NCBI GenBank assembly: GCA_023227965.1
Contig: JALOCA010000003.1
Location: forward strand, 62,001 to 126,000
Origin: Lentimicrobiaceae bacterium
GTDB taxonomy: Bacteria > Bacteroidota > Bacteroidia > Bacteroidales > JALOCA01
Direction of reading: 5' to 3'
DNA length: 64,000 bases
Shown here: in pieces, positions 53,791 through 62,131 of the stretch
How positions within the stretch are numbered: the first letter of the stretch is position 1
How the letters are laid out: each line of letters opens with the position of its first letter
Notes under the pieces: model-generated
What the model was told of the DNA's origin: nothing
Databases searched by the model: none
The model's input: only the letters and a program-made list of their open reading frames with translations
Program-made: the position numbers and the translations under genes

Positions 53791-54918
53791 TTAACAGGAA
53801 AATAAATCGGAAGTAATATGATCAGCAAAAAGTTTTCCTTCGTCTGTTAGAATAACCCGATTACCGATAACTGAAAGCCATTTTTTTTTGGAAAGCTTCA
53901 AGGCGGAATTGTAAAAATCCGAAGTTATTTTTTCCCCAAACTTTTTTTCCATCAAAGCTGTATCACACCCCCACATTGTTCGTAAAGATGTCATAATATA
54001 TTCGTTGTATTGATCGGCGGGGGTAAGAATTTCTTTGGAAAAAGGAAGGGTATCGTTTTGCAGAGCTGCTATATACGTTGAGATTGAAGAAATATTCCAT
54101 TGCCGACTTTCGCCATCAAACGAATGGGCTGAGGGTCCTACCCCGAGATATTTTTCACCAGTCCAGTAAGCGGTATTATGTTTTGCGTACATGCCTTCAA
54201 CGCAAAAATTGGAAATTTCATAATGTTGGTAGCCGTTTTCCCTCATCCGGTGCATCAGCATACGAAATTGTTGCGAAGTCTGTTCTTCGTTCAGGGGGGC
54301 TCTTTTCCGGGTAGCAATAAAATATTGTAAAGATGTGCGAGGCTCAACTGTAAGGGCATAAGCCGAAATGTGTGGGATATGTAATGCAAAAGCTTTGTTC
54401 AGGTTATTATCAAAATCTGATGAGGTAAGTGTAGGAATTCCATAAATAAAATCAATATTCAGATTGTTGAATCCTGCATCCAGCGCAATCAAAATTGCAT
54501 CGTAAGCCTGTTTGCTGGTATGGTGGCGACCGAGATAGACGAGATCCACATCGTTAAACGACTGAATCCCTATGCTCAACCTATTGATACCTACATTGCG
54601 AAGGGCAATTGCTTTGCCCGGAGTGATGTCTTCGGGATTGGCTTCCAAAGTAATTTCAGGATTAGAAGAAAACTGAAAATGAGAATGGATTTGTTCCAGT
54701 ATTTTCCCGATAGCAGAAATTTCGAGCAAAGAAGGAGTTCCACCTCCAAAATAAACAGTATTTATTTTTTCCTGCTTCAGATACGATTGCCGGAAGGAAA
54801 TTTCTTTCAGTACAGACTGAATATAATCGTTTACTTTTCTTTGGCTTGCTGAAGAAAAGAAATTACAATAATGGCATTTATGCCTGCAAAACGGAATATG
54901 AATGTAAATGCCTGCCAT
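53791..54918 (-). CDS. hemW: Radical SAM protein HemW (coproporphyrinogen III oxidase-like)
   Basis: This 375-aa protein has the radical SAM cluster motif Cys11-x3-Cys15-x2-Cys18 in PFCRHKCHYCNF, then VYFGGGTPSLL, EANPEDITP and RLSIGIQSFND, with the HemW C-terminal domain. The extra Cys found in true HemN (CxxxCxxCxC) is absent: the motif ends CNF. HemW is a heme-trafficking chaperone rather than an oxidase. Its start touches the stop of the upstream sensor kinase gene (1-bp overlap). Confidence 0.92.
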   Translation of the reverse strand: MAGIYIHIPFCRHKCHYCNFFSSASQRKVNDYIQSVLKEISFRQSYLKQEKINTVYFGGGTPSLLEISAIGKILEQIHSHFQFSSNPEITLEANPEDITPGKAIALRNVGINRLSIGIQSFNDVDLVYLGRHHTSKQAYDAILIALDAGFNNLNIDFIYGIPTLTSSDFDNNLNKAFALHIPHISAYALTVEPRTSLQYFIATRKRAPLNEEQTSQQFRMLMHRMRENGYQHYEISNFCVEGMYAKHNTAYWTGEKYLGVGPSAHSFDGESRQWNISSISTYIAALQNDTLPFSKEILTPADQYNEYIMTSLRTMWGCDTALMEKKFGEKITSDFYNSALKLSKKKWLSVIGNRVILTDEGKLFADHITSDLFSC

Positions 54919-56498
54919 TATTTAAGAATACGGCGGGGTAGGTTTTTCCGCAAAATGATTCTGAAAGTGGTTCCCTGATTCACAATGGAAGACTTAACAA
55001 AGATTTTTCCGGAATGGTATTCCGAAATGATACGTTTGGAAAGGGAAAGTCCCAGCCCCCAACCTCTTTGTTTACTGGTGTATCCTGGTTTGAAAATACC
55101 TTTAAATTTTGATTTGGTGATGCCTTTTCCGGTATCGCTTATATCTATTATCACTTGTTTTCCTTCATCGAATATACTGATATTGATTTTACCGTTGCCT
55201 CCCATTGCGTCCACGGAATTTTTACAAAGATTTTCTATTACCCACTCAAAAAGATGCAGGTTGAGCGGCAGGGTAATTACGGCAGTTTCGGGCAGGTTGA
55301 TGTAAAATTTTACTTTTTGCGACGTGCGTAATTTGATGTATTCAACGGCATCATAAAGTACTTTAACAATGTTTTCAGGATGCAACAGCGCATTGGAACC
55401 TATTTTTGAAAATCTTTCGGCAATCGTATTCAACCGATGAATGTCTTTTTCAAATTCTGTAATGGTATCATTATCCACTCCCTGCATTTTCAGGATTTCC
55501 ATCCATGCCATCATTGATGATAAGGGAGTTCCTAACTGATGTGCTGTTTCCTTGGCTAAACCCACCCAAACCTGGTTTTGCTCCGAGCGACGTGCTGTAC
55601 TGAACATAAAATAGGCAATGAGCAAAAATATCCCAATAACACCAAATTGCACATAAGGATAATATTGTAGCTGGGTAAGCAAAAAGGAGTCTTTATAAAA
55701 AATATACCTAATCCCAAAATCTTTTAATTCCACACGTATTGGGTCGTTTTGGGCAGCCATTTCACTGATGGTATGACTTATGTAAGTCGTGTCCTTAATT
55801 TTCTTTTTATCAAGGTTGCCCCATTCTATCATATGCCGACAGGTGCTGTCGGTAATAATTACGGGCACCGAAGCCGAATTAGTAACCACATCGGTGAAAA
55901 ATGATTGGTTGAGATCGTCGAGATACGCCCTGAGTTCAGAAAAAACCTTTGAATCTTTGTAATACAGATAATTTTTATTGCCTCCGAAAAACCGGAACGA
56001 AAAAGGTGGGTAAGCAGAAAATTCCCGGCGCAATGAATCATTCAGTATCCCAACTTTATTAATATCGAAATCCACATTTTTTGCAGAAAGAATTCTACCG
56101 GTTTCATCAGTTTGTATTACCGGTATAGAGGTGTTACCGGCAATGATTTCTGAATAAAAAGTAAGGTCTTCCGCCGGACCGGCTTCTACCAGTTTTTTAA
56201 TGGCGTCAGCAAGCAATTCCACCCGTTTTCTCTCTTCTTTCTGAATTTTTAAAAAGAAATCATTAGTATAATTTACAAGACTGATTTTGCGGTGTATAGC
56301 ATCTGCCCAGGTAGTGATTTTACGACGTTCGTCATTGGCAATTTTTTTAACAAGTACATGCGTATACCATAACGAAACACCAACTATTATTATGGCTGTA
56401 GCAAACAGCAGAAGTTTCCATCGGCGTTTTCGTATATAGATATTCAATGTCAAGAGGTTTTTAAGAATGTAAAAGTAGAAAATCTTTGTATTAATCAA
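54918..56498 (-). CDS. Membrane sensor histidine kinase
   Basis: This 526-aa protein has two membrane helices (about 29-48 and 281-300) enclosing a periplasmic sensor domain. The HisKA-like box is HQLGTPLSS (His320, with Gln instead of the common Glu). The ATPase part has IENLCKNSVDAMGG, DISDTGKGI and RGWGLGLSLSKRI. No response regulator is adjacent, so its partner is elsewhere. No good ATG exists: the frame opens with TTG at 56498, and TTG at 56453 or 56447 are equally possible starts. It overlaps the hemW start by 1 bp. Confidence 0.9.
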   Translation of the reverse strand: MINTKIFYFYILKNLLTLNIYIRKRRWKLLLFATAIIIVGVSLWYTHVLVKKIANDERRKITTWADAIHRKISLVNYTNDFFLKIQKEERKRVELLADAIKKLVEAGPAEDLTFYSEIIAGNTSIPVIQTDETGRILSAKNVDFDINKVGILNDSLRREFSAYPPFSFRFFGGNKNYLYYKDSKVFSELRAYLDDLNQSFFTDVVTNSASVPVIITDSTCRHMIEWGNLDKKKIKDTTYISHTISEMAAQNDPIRVELKDFGIRYIFYKDSFLLTQLQYYPYVQFGVIGIFLLIAYFMFSTARRSEQNQVWVGLAKETAHQLGTPLSSMMAWMEILKMQGVDNDTITEFEKDIHRLNTIAERFSKIGSNALLHPENIVKVLYDAVEYIKLRTSQKVKFYINLPETAVITLPLNLHLFEWVIENLCKNSVDAMGGNGKINISIFDEGKQVIIDISDTGKGITKSKFKGIFKPGYTSKQRGWGLGLSLSKRIISEYHSGKIFVKSSIVNQGTTFRIILRKNLPRRILK

Positions 56499-56680
56499 AC
56501 GAAGAAATTATTTTCGTATTGTAACAATCACCCATACAGTATTTGCCGTGGCGTTTCTTAAAAGCACCACATTCTGCTACTAAATATTGCCTGTACCCGT
56601 GGTAATGTTGCCCGTTCATGCACAACCTTTGTATTGAAAACGAACACAAATGAAATGAGAATTTTTATAAAAATGTTCAT
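56491..56680 (-). pseudogene. Possible frameshifted small secreted Cys-rich protein
   Basis: Two overlapping minus-strand frames look like halves of one small gene. ATG 56680 opens a signal-peptide-like MNIFIKILISFVFVFNTKVV but then runs into noise and a stop at 56558. In the next frame, from about 56619, comes MNGQHYHGYRQYLVAECGAF with KKRHGKYCMGDCYNTK, ending at 56491. One indel near 56620 would join them into roughly 60 residues. It ends 8 bp inside the TTG start of the sensor kinase. It may instead be two chance frames. Confidence 0.3.
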
Positions 56681-56783
56681 AATCAATAAATTATTTTCTG
56701 GCACAAAAAATGATAATTAATATAAGAGTGCCTAAAAACGAAAACTCATTTTTATTCGTTGTATTTATATACTAAACAGAAAC

Positions 56784-57461
56784 ATGATTAATATCGAAAG
56801 TATTCACAAAACCTACATTACAGGAGCCAACCAGTTGCATGTTCTTAAAGGCATTAATCTCTCTGTGGAAAAGGGGGAAATGGTATCCATAATGGGTTCG
56901 TCCGGTTCGGGAAAGTCAACCCTGTTAAACATAATAGGCATACTCGATAATTATGATCAAGGCAGCTATCAGTTAAATGGTACTTCCATTAAAAATATCA
57001 GTGAAACCAAAGCTGCGATGTACCGTAATAAGTACATTGGATTTGTTTTCCAAAGCTTTAATCTCATTAATTTCAAAACTGCCCTCGAAAATGTGGCTCT
57101 TCCTCTTTATTACAAAGGTGTTCTCCGAAAAAAACGTAACCGGATTGCCATGGAATATCTTGAAAAAATGAACCTGAAGGAATGGGCAGAACATACACCC
57201 AACGAACTGTCGGGAGGACAAAAACAACGTATTGCCATTGCCCGCGCCATGATTTCAAATCCCAAGGTAATACTTGCCGACGAACCCACCGGAGCCCTTG
57301 ATACTGCCACATCATATGAAGTAATGGATTTATTGAAAGAAATAAATAAAGAAGGCATTACCATACTGATTGTTACACACGAAAACGACATCGCTCACAT
57401 GACCGACCGTATAGTCCATATTAAAGACGGAATCATTGAAAATGGACACGAAACCCTTTAA
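56784..57461 (+). CDS. ABC transporter ATP-binding protein (MacB class)
   Basis: This 225-aa ATPase opens a four-gene exporter operon. Walker A is GSSGSGKST (about 38-46), signature LSGGQKQRIAIARA, Walker B VILADEPTGALD and switch His in VTHENDIAHM. It should energise the two permeases that follow, 25 and 45 bp apart, together with the membrane fusion protein at the end. No obvious promoter was found in the 285-bp upstream gap, which contains the possible small-gene relic on the other strand. Confidence 0.94.
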   Translation: MINIESIHKTYITGANQLHVLKGINLSVEKGEMVSIMGSSGSGKSTLLNIIGILDNYDQGSYQLNGTSIKNISETKAAMYRNKYIGFVFQSFNLINFKTALENVALPLYYKGVLRKKRNRIAMEYLEKMNLKEWAEHTPNELSGGQKQRIAIARAMISNPKVILADEPTGALDTATSYEVMDLLKEINKEGITILIVTHENDIAHMTDRIVHIKDGIIENGHETL

Positions 57462-57486
57462 ATTTAACTCATAAATCAAACGATAT

Positions 57487-58728
57487 ATGTTTGACATTGA
57501 TAAATGGCAGGAAATTTTCAGCACAATTCAAAAGAATAAGCTGCGTACTTTTCTTACAGGATTTAGTGTTGCCTGGGGCATTTTCATGCTGATTATTTTA
57601 TTGGGTTCGGGCAACGGGCTTGAAAATGCTGTTAAGTACCAGTTTAATTCGTCGGCAACAAATACCATCTGGATGTGGAGTAACCAAACCTCTATGCCCT
57701 ATAAAGGACTCAAATCGGGGCGACCTATCAACCTGGAAAACGAAGATTACGATTTAATTAAAAATACCGAAAAAGGCGTTGATCAGATTTCCTCCAGAAA
57801 CTTTATCTGGCAGAATTCCACAGTTACCTACAAAAAGGAATTTGGAAGTTTTGATATTTTCACCGTTTATCCGGATTATGGGAAAATAGAACAGGTACAA
57901 ATTTTGGAAGGTAGATACATTAATAGTATTGATATTGAAAAATACAGAAAAGTAACCTGTATCAGCAAGGTAGTAAAAGAAACCTTATTTAAAGGCGAAC
58001 CCTGCATAAACAAGTATGTAAAAGTTGCTGGAATCCCTTTTCTGGTAGTGGGTGTATATACCGATCAGGAAAATGGAGGTAATGATAATAATTTAAGACA
58101 AATTTATGTTCCCATTACTACCGCCCAAAGGGTATTTAATGGGGGAAATCGGGTGCAAACCATTGCTTTTACTGTCGGAAAAGCCACGGTTGAACAAAGC
58201 AAAAACATCGAAAATAATGTAAAAAAGAGAATGGCTGCACGTCATAAATTTGATCCTCAGGATCAACGTGCTGTACAGCTATGGAATGCCGTGGAAGAAT
58301 ATAAAAAAGTAATGGATCTTTTTGCCGGAATCCGGCTTTTTATCTGGATTGTAGGCATTGGCACTATCATCGCCGGAATTGTGGGTGTGAGTAATATTAT
58401 GCTTATAGTAGTAAAAGAAAGAACCAAAGAAATCGGAGTTCGTAAAGCGTTGGGTGCTACTCCGTGGTCAATTATCAGTTTGATTTTACAAGAGTCGGTG
58501 CTGATTACAGGTTTTGCCGGATATATCGGTCTGGTGCTTGGAATAGGAGTTTTGGAATTAATAACCAAATATATGCCTCCTTCCGATTTTTTCCGTAATC
58601 CTGAAGCCGATTTTGCTTTGGCAGTGAGTGCAACTGTAGTATTGATTGTCGCCGGAGCTTTTGCCGGTTTTGTTCCCGCAAGACGTGCTTCCGCCATTAA
58701 ACCGGTAGAAGCGCTCAGAGACGAATAA
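57487..58728 (+). CDS. MacB-type ABC permease, first copy
   Basis: This 413-aa permease has an N-terminal TM helix after MFDIDKWQEIFSTIQKNKLR, a periplasmic MacB-PCD domain (about 45-275) and three C-terminal FtsX helices with the coupling loop KERTKEIGVRKALGATPW. It ends PARRASAIKPVEALRDE. It is a paralogue of the next gene with the same length and frame layout, so the two probably form a heterodimeric pore in a tripartite efflux pump. Confidence 0.93.
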   Translation: MFDIDKWQEIFSTIQKNKLRTFLTGFSVAWGIFMLIILLGSGNGLENAVKYQFNSSATNTIWMWSNQTSMPYKGLKSGRPINLENEDYDLIKNTEKGVDQISSRNFIWQNSTVTYKKEFGSFDIFTVYPDYGKIEQVQILEGRYINSIDIEKYRKVTCISKVVKETLFKGEPCINKYVKVAGIPFLVVGVYTDQENGGNDNNLRQIYVPITTAQRVFNGGNRVQTIAFTVGKATVEQSKNIENNVKKRMAARHKFDPQDQRAVQLWNAVEEYKKVMDLFAGIRLFIWIVGIGTIIAGIVGVSNIMLIVVKERTKEIGVRKALGATPWSIISLILQESVLITGFAGYIGLVLGIGVLELITKYMPPSDFFRNPEADFALAVSATVVLIVAGAFAGFVPARRASAIKPVEALRDE

Positions 58729-58773
58729 TTTTAGCAAAAATAAAAACGCAAAAAGAACTAAATTACCATAAAA

Positions 58774-60042
58774 ATGTTTGACCGGGATAGCTGGCACGAA
58801 ATATTGGAAGCACTGAAAAAGAATAAAATCCGTACTGCCTTAACCGCATTTGGAGTATTTTGGGGCATCTTTATGCTTATTATCATGCTTGGGTCGGGTA
58901 GGGGGCTTCAGAATGGCATCACCCAAGGGTTTGGAGATTTTGCCACCAACAGTTTTTTTATGTGGACACAAAAAACCACTATGCCTTATAAAGGATTTCC
59001 CCGTAACCGTTGGTTTAACTTCAAAAACGATGATATTAAAGCTTTACGCGATAATATTCCTGAAATAGAAATTTTAGCGCCCCGTTTGCAGGGAGGTGGC
59101 TTCCGTGGTGGTGATAATGTTGTCCGCGGGCTGAAATCGGGTGCATTTGCCATTAACGGCGACTATCCCGAATGGAACCTTATTGACCCTGTAAGCGTTA
59201 CCCAAGGTCGTTTTATTAACGAAATGGATGTGCTTGAAAAAAGAAAAGTGGCGGTTATAGGCTCAAAAGTATATGATGCGCTTTTCAAACCCGGCGAAAA
59301 CCCTCTGGGGCAATACATCCGCATTCAGGGCGTGTATTTCAATATCATAGGCGTTTTTAAACCCAAAAACTCCAACGTGAATTTCGGAGGTGATAAAGAT
59401 CAGACCATCTTTATGCCATTTACCACCTTGCAAAAAACCTATAATTATGGTGATGTGGTAGGCTGGTTTGCCATCACTTCCAAAGAAAATGTTCCTGTTT
59501 CGGAAATTGAGGAAAAAGTAGTGAAACTGATGAAACAGCGACACAGTGTTCATCCCGACGACGACCAGGCAATAGGACATTTCAACCTTGAAGTACAATA
59601 TAAAAAGATGAAGGGACTCTTTGCCGGTATCAACGGGTTAATTTGGCTCGTGGGAATCGGAACCCTCATTGCCGGAGTTATAGGCATCAGCAATATTATG
59701 CTCGTAATAGTGAAAGAACGCACCAAAGAAATGGGAATCCGTAGGGCTTTGGGTGCTTCCCCTTCGATAATAATACGGCAGATTATAGCCGAATCGGTTT
59801 TTCTTACTACCATGGCGGGCTACATGGGGCTGGTAATAGGCGTTGGACTCTTAGAACTTATTAACTTCCTGCTTTCCAAATCGGGAGGAGCAAAAGACAC
59901 CATGTTTAAAAACCCGGAAGTAGATTTCAACGTTGCCATCATGGCATTATTAATTTTGATTATATCTGGTGTATTGGCAGGTATTATCCCTGCCAAACGT
60001 GCAGTAAAAATAAAACCTATCGAAGCCCTCAGGGATGAATGA
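58774..60042 (+). CDS. MacB-type ABC permease, second copy
   Basis: This 422-aa paralogue of the preceding permease has start MFDRDSWHEILEALKKNKIR, the shared TTMPYKG segment in the periplasmic domain, the coupling loop KERTKEMGIRRALGASPS and the same C-terminal PAKRAVKIKPIEALRDE. It carries a Gly-rich insertion RLQGGGFRGGDNVVRG (about 106-121) that the first copy lacks. Tandem duplication followed by divergence is the simplest origin. Confidence 0.93.
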   Translation: MFDRDSWHEILEALKKNKIRTALTAFGVFWGIFMLIIMLGSGRGLQNGITQGFGDFATNSFFMWTQKTTMPYKGFPRNRWFNFKNDDIKALRDNIPEIEILAPRLQGGGFRGGDNVVRGLKSGAFAINGDYPEWNLIDPVSVTQGRFINEMDVLEKRKVAVIGSKVYDALFKPGENPLGQYIRIQGVYFNIIGVFKPKNSNVNFGGDKDQTIFMPFTTLQKTYNYGDVVGWFAITSKENVPVSEIEEKVVKLMKQRHSVHPDDDQAIGHFNLEVQYKKMKGLFAGINGLIWLVGIGTLIAGVIGISNIMLVIVKERTKEMGIRRALGASPSIIIRQIIAESVFLTTMAGYMGLVIGVGLLELINFLLSKSGGAKDTMFKNPEVDFNVAIMALLILIISGVLAGIIPAKRAVKIKPIEALRDE

Positions 60043-60095
60043 CAGAACTTTAGATTTTATAAATAACAAAAAAAACATACAATAACAACAACAAC

Positions 60096-61202
60096 ATGAA
60101 GAAGATAATTAAAATCACCATCGGAATTATTATTTTAGGTGTTTTTGCATGGACACTTTATTACCTGTATAACAAGTCTAAACCAAAACCTGTAATCTTT
60201 GAAACCCAAACGCCAATCGTTACCAATATCATTAAAAAAACAATGGCAACAGGTTCCATTGTTCCCCGTAAAGAAATTGAAATCAAACCTCAGGTTTCGG
60301 GAATTATCGAGGAGCTGTATGTTGAACCCAGTCAGGAAGTAAAAAAAGGCGACCTGATAGCGAAAGTTAAGATTATTCCGAATATGATCAATCTTAACGA
60401 AGCCGAATCAAGACTGAATCGGGCAAATATTTCCTATAACGACGCCAAACAGGATTACGACCGTCAAAAAGCCCTTTACGATAAAAAAGTAATAGCCGAA
60501 GCTGAATTTCAAAAATATAGAGTAACCCTCGAATCAGCCCGCGAAGCCATGGATGCCGCCCAGGACAACCTGCAACTTATCCGCGAAGGCATCACTAAAA
60601 AATCGGGGAACATCACCAATACACTTATCCGTTCTACAATTGCCGGAATGGTGCTGACAGTACCTGTTGAAGTAGGGAACTCGGTTATAGAAAGCAATAC
60701 TTTTAATGCAGGAACAACCATCGCAACCATTGCCGATATGAACGAGATGATTTTTAAAGGAAAAGTGGACGAATCGGAAGTGGGAAAAATAAAGGAAAAT
60801 ATGGACATTATTCTTTCTATCGGTGCTCTTGATACCGAAAAATTCGATGCAAAGCTCGAACGCATTGCCCCTAAAGGAGTGGAAGAAAACGGTGCCATAC
60901 AATTTGAAATTAAAGCCGCTGTGCATCTGAAAAAAGGACAATTTATCCGTGCAGGATATAGTGGCAATGCCGATATTGTACTCGCACGGAAAGACAGCGT
61001 TCTGGCAATTCCCGAAAGCCTTCTTCAGTTTAAGGGCGATACCGCTTTTGTGGAAATAGAAACCAAACCCCAGGTTTTTGAAAAACGTCAGATTAAAACA
61101 GGTTTGTCCGATGGTATTAACATCGAAATCCTCTCCGGATTGAAAAAAGGAGAAAAAGTTAAAGTGTTGAACAACATATCTCAGGATATGCAAAAGAAAT
61201 AA
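60096..61202 (+). CDS. Membrane fusion protein of an ABC efflux system (HlyD/MacA family)
   Basis: This 368-aa periplasmic adaptor has an N-terminal TM anchor (about 4-24). A biotinyl-lipoyl half (VSGIIEELYVEPSQEVKKGD, residues about 69-88) precedes a coiled-coil hairpin (about 105-175), the second lipoyl half, a beta-barrel and a membrane-proximal domain. It links the two MacB-type permeases to an outer-membrane channel. A TolC-type gene is not in the operon. A terminator follows 35 bp after the stop. Confidence 0.93.
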   Translation: MKKIIKITIGIIILGVFAWTLYYLYNKSKPKPVIFETQTPIVTNIIKKTMATGSIVPRKEIEIKPQVSGIIEELYVEPSQEVKKGDLIAKVKIIPNMINLNEAESRLNRANISYNDAKQDYDRQKALYDKKVIAEAEFQKYRVTLESAREAMDAAQDNLQLIREGITKKSGNITNTLIRSTIAGMVLTVPVEVGNSVIESNTFNAGTTIATIADMNEMIFKGKVDESEVGKIKENMDIILSIGALDTEKFDAKLERIAPKGVEENGAIQFEIKAAVHLKKGQFIRAGYSGNADIVLARKDSVLAIPESLLQFKGDTAFVEIETKPQVFEKRQIKTGLSDGINIEILSGLKKGEKVKVLNNISQDMQKK

Positions 61203-61236
61203 CTTGCAGCTTCGCTAAAAGTGCAAAATAACAAAC

Positions 61237-61276
61237 ATAAGGGTCAATGATATATATTGTTGTCCCTTATTTTTTT
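61237..61276 (+). terminator. Intrinsic terminator of the ABC efflux operon
   Basis: ATAAGGG (61237-61243) pairs with CCCTTAT (61264-61270), with an inner CAAT/ATTG pairing, and is followed directly by a T-run. It ends the plus-strand exporter operon. Confidence 0.7.
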
Positions 61277-61315
61277 ACCTTTCAATGGAGCTTGTGCATA
61301 CCTAAACGGCGACTA

Positions 61316-61345
61316 AAATAAAAAAATCCCGACAAAATCGGGATT
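61316..61345 (-). terminator. Intrinsic terminator of tRNA-Cys
   Basis: A perfect 9-bp stem AAATCCCGA/TCGGGATTT with a CAAAA loop lies 5 bp beyond the tRNA 3' end. On the minus strand it runs into T residues. Confidence 0.85.
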
Positions 61346-61350
61346 TATCA

Positions 61351-61422
61351 GAGGTCTCGAGCGGATTCGAACCGCTGTCAACGGTTTTGCAGACCGGCGC
61401 CTAACCCCTCGGCCACGAGACC
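61351..61422 (-). tRNA. tRNA-Cys (anticodon GCA)
   Basis: The minus strand folds as a tRNA: acceptor GGTCTCG/CGAGACC, D arm GCC/GGC, anticodon loop CTGCAAA with anticodon GCA, T arm AGCGG-TTCGAAT-CCGCT, and discriminator U73, which is the cysteine identity base. CCA is not encoded. The lowest pair of the anticodon stem is mismatched (C27-U43). It is flanked by a consensus promoter and an intrinsic terminator, so it is an independent single-tRNA unit. Confidence 0.95.
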
Positions 61423-61433
61423 AAATGTGTGCG

Positions 61434-61463
61434 CAAAAGTAATTAATATTTGCTAACTAACAA
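61434..61463 (-). promoter_or_regulatory. Promoter of tRNA-Cys inside the end of the CWC gene
   Basis: Minus-strand TTG (61463-61461), a 19-bp spacer and TACTTTTG (61441-61434) match the Bacteroidota consensus fully. The tRNA 5' end is 12 bp further on. The -33 box lies within the last codons of the CWC protein gene. Confidence 0.72.
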
Positions 61464-61657
61464 GACTCTTCATCCGGCTTTTTGCTTCCATACAAAGAAA
61501 GACAGGACGGGCATAGGCAGTTTTTATAAGTTTCCTGCAATTTTTTAAGGTTTTCTATGCTTATTTCGTAGGTTAAGCACCAACATTTTTCGTTATGTAA
61601 ACATTCAAAGTTCACCCCGCAACGGGCACAGGATTTCTTTTCCGGTTTTTTCTCCAT
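61457..61657 (-). CDS. Cysteine-rich CWC family protein
   Basis: This 66-aa protein has eight Cys, including CARCGVNFEC, the diagnostic KCWCLTYEIS (Cys-Trp-Cys) and CLCPSCL, the layout of the cysteine-rich CWC family. A small metal-binding domain is likely; function is not known. It is translationally coupled to folB (stop and start share a base, TAATG). Confidence 0.85.
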   Translation of the reverse strand: MEKKPEKKSCARCGVNFECLHNEKCWCLTYEISIENLKKLQETYKNCLCPSCLSLYGSKKPDEESC

Positions 61658-62013
61658 TATTCAGTATCTGTTAGGGTTAAGCTTACTTTTTCCAGTTTTC
61701 CGCCAAGGGGAGGATTCATTTTTGAAACTTTTACTTTTAAACCGTAAGCTTCCGGATAGGTTTGATGAATAGAAGTTAAAATCCGTTGTGCCACATGTTC
61801 CAGCAAGTGGGATTCTTTTTCCATTTCTTGTTTTACCAAAAGGTAAAGAGCTTGGTAGTTGATGGTTTTGGTTAAATCATCGCTCTGTTCTGCCTGGCGG
61901 GTATCGGTGAATAGTTCCAAATCAACCAAAAAGCGAGTTCCGATAATTCTCTCTTCCGCAAAACAGCCGTGATAAGCAAAAAATTCCATCCCTTCCAATT
62001 GAATTTTTCCCAT
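61657..62013 (-). CDS. folB: Dihydroneopterin aldolase
   Basis: This 118-aa enzyme cleaves dihydroneopterin to 6-hydroxymethyl-dihydropterin and glycolaldehyde in folate biosynthesis. Family marks are MEFFAYHGCFAEERIIGTRF (with the YHG motif), the active-site Glu and Lys in LLEHVAQRI and VKVSKMNPPLGG. Length is typical for this octameric enzyme. No other folate gene is adjacent; it is coupled to the CWC gene. Confidence 0.94.
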   Translation of the reverse strand: MGKIQLEGMEFFAYHGCFAEERIIGTRFLVDLELFTDTRQAEQSDDLTKTINYQALYLLVKQEMEKESHLLEHVAQRILTSIHQTYPEAYGLKVKVSKMNPPLGGKLEKVSLTLTDTE

Positions 62014-62097
62014 AGAAAGTCCGATTAAAATCTTTCGCGAAAGTACGTAAAATCACGAAAATATCATTGATCCGGCTATAAATTGGATAAATAATTT

Positions 62098-62105
62098 TAC
62101 TTTTG
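62098..62105 (+). promoter_or_regulatory. Probable -7 element of the glnS promoter
   Basis: TACTTTTG matches TAnnTTTG and lies 26 bp before the glnS ATG. The same octamer serves the nearby tRNA-Gln and tRNA-Cys genes. No -33 TTG at the right distance was found. Confidence 0.45.
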
Positions 62106-62131
62106 TAAAGTGTTTTATTGATAAATCATCT

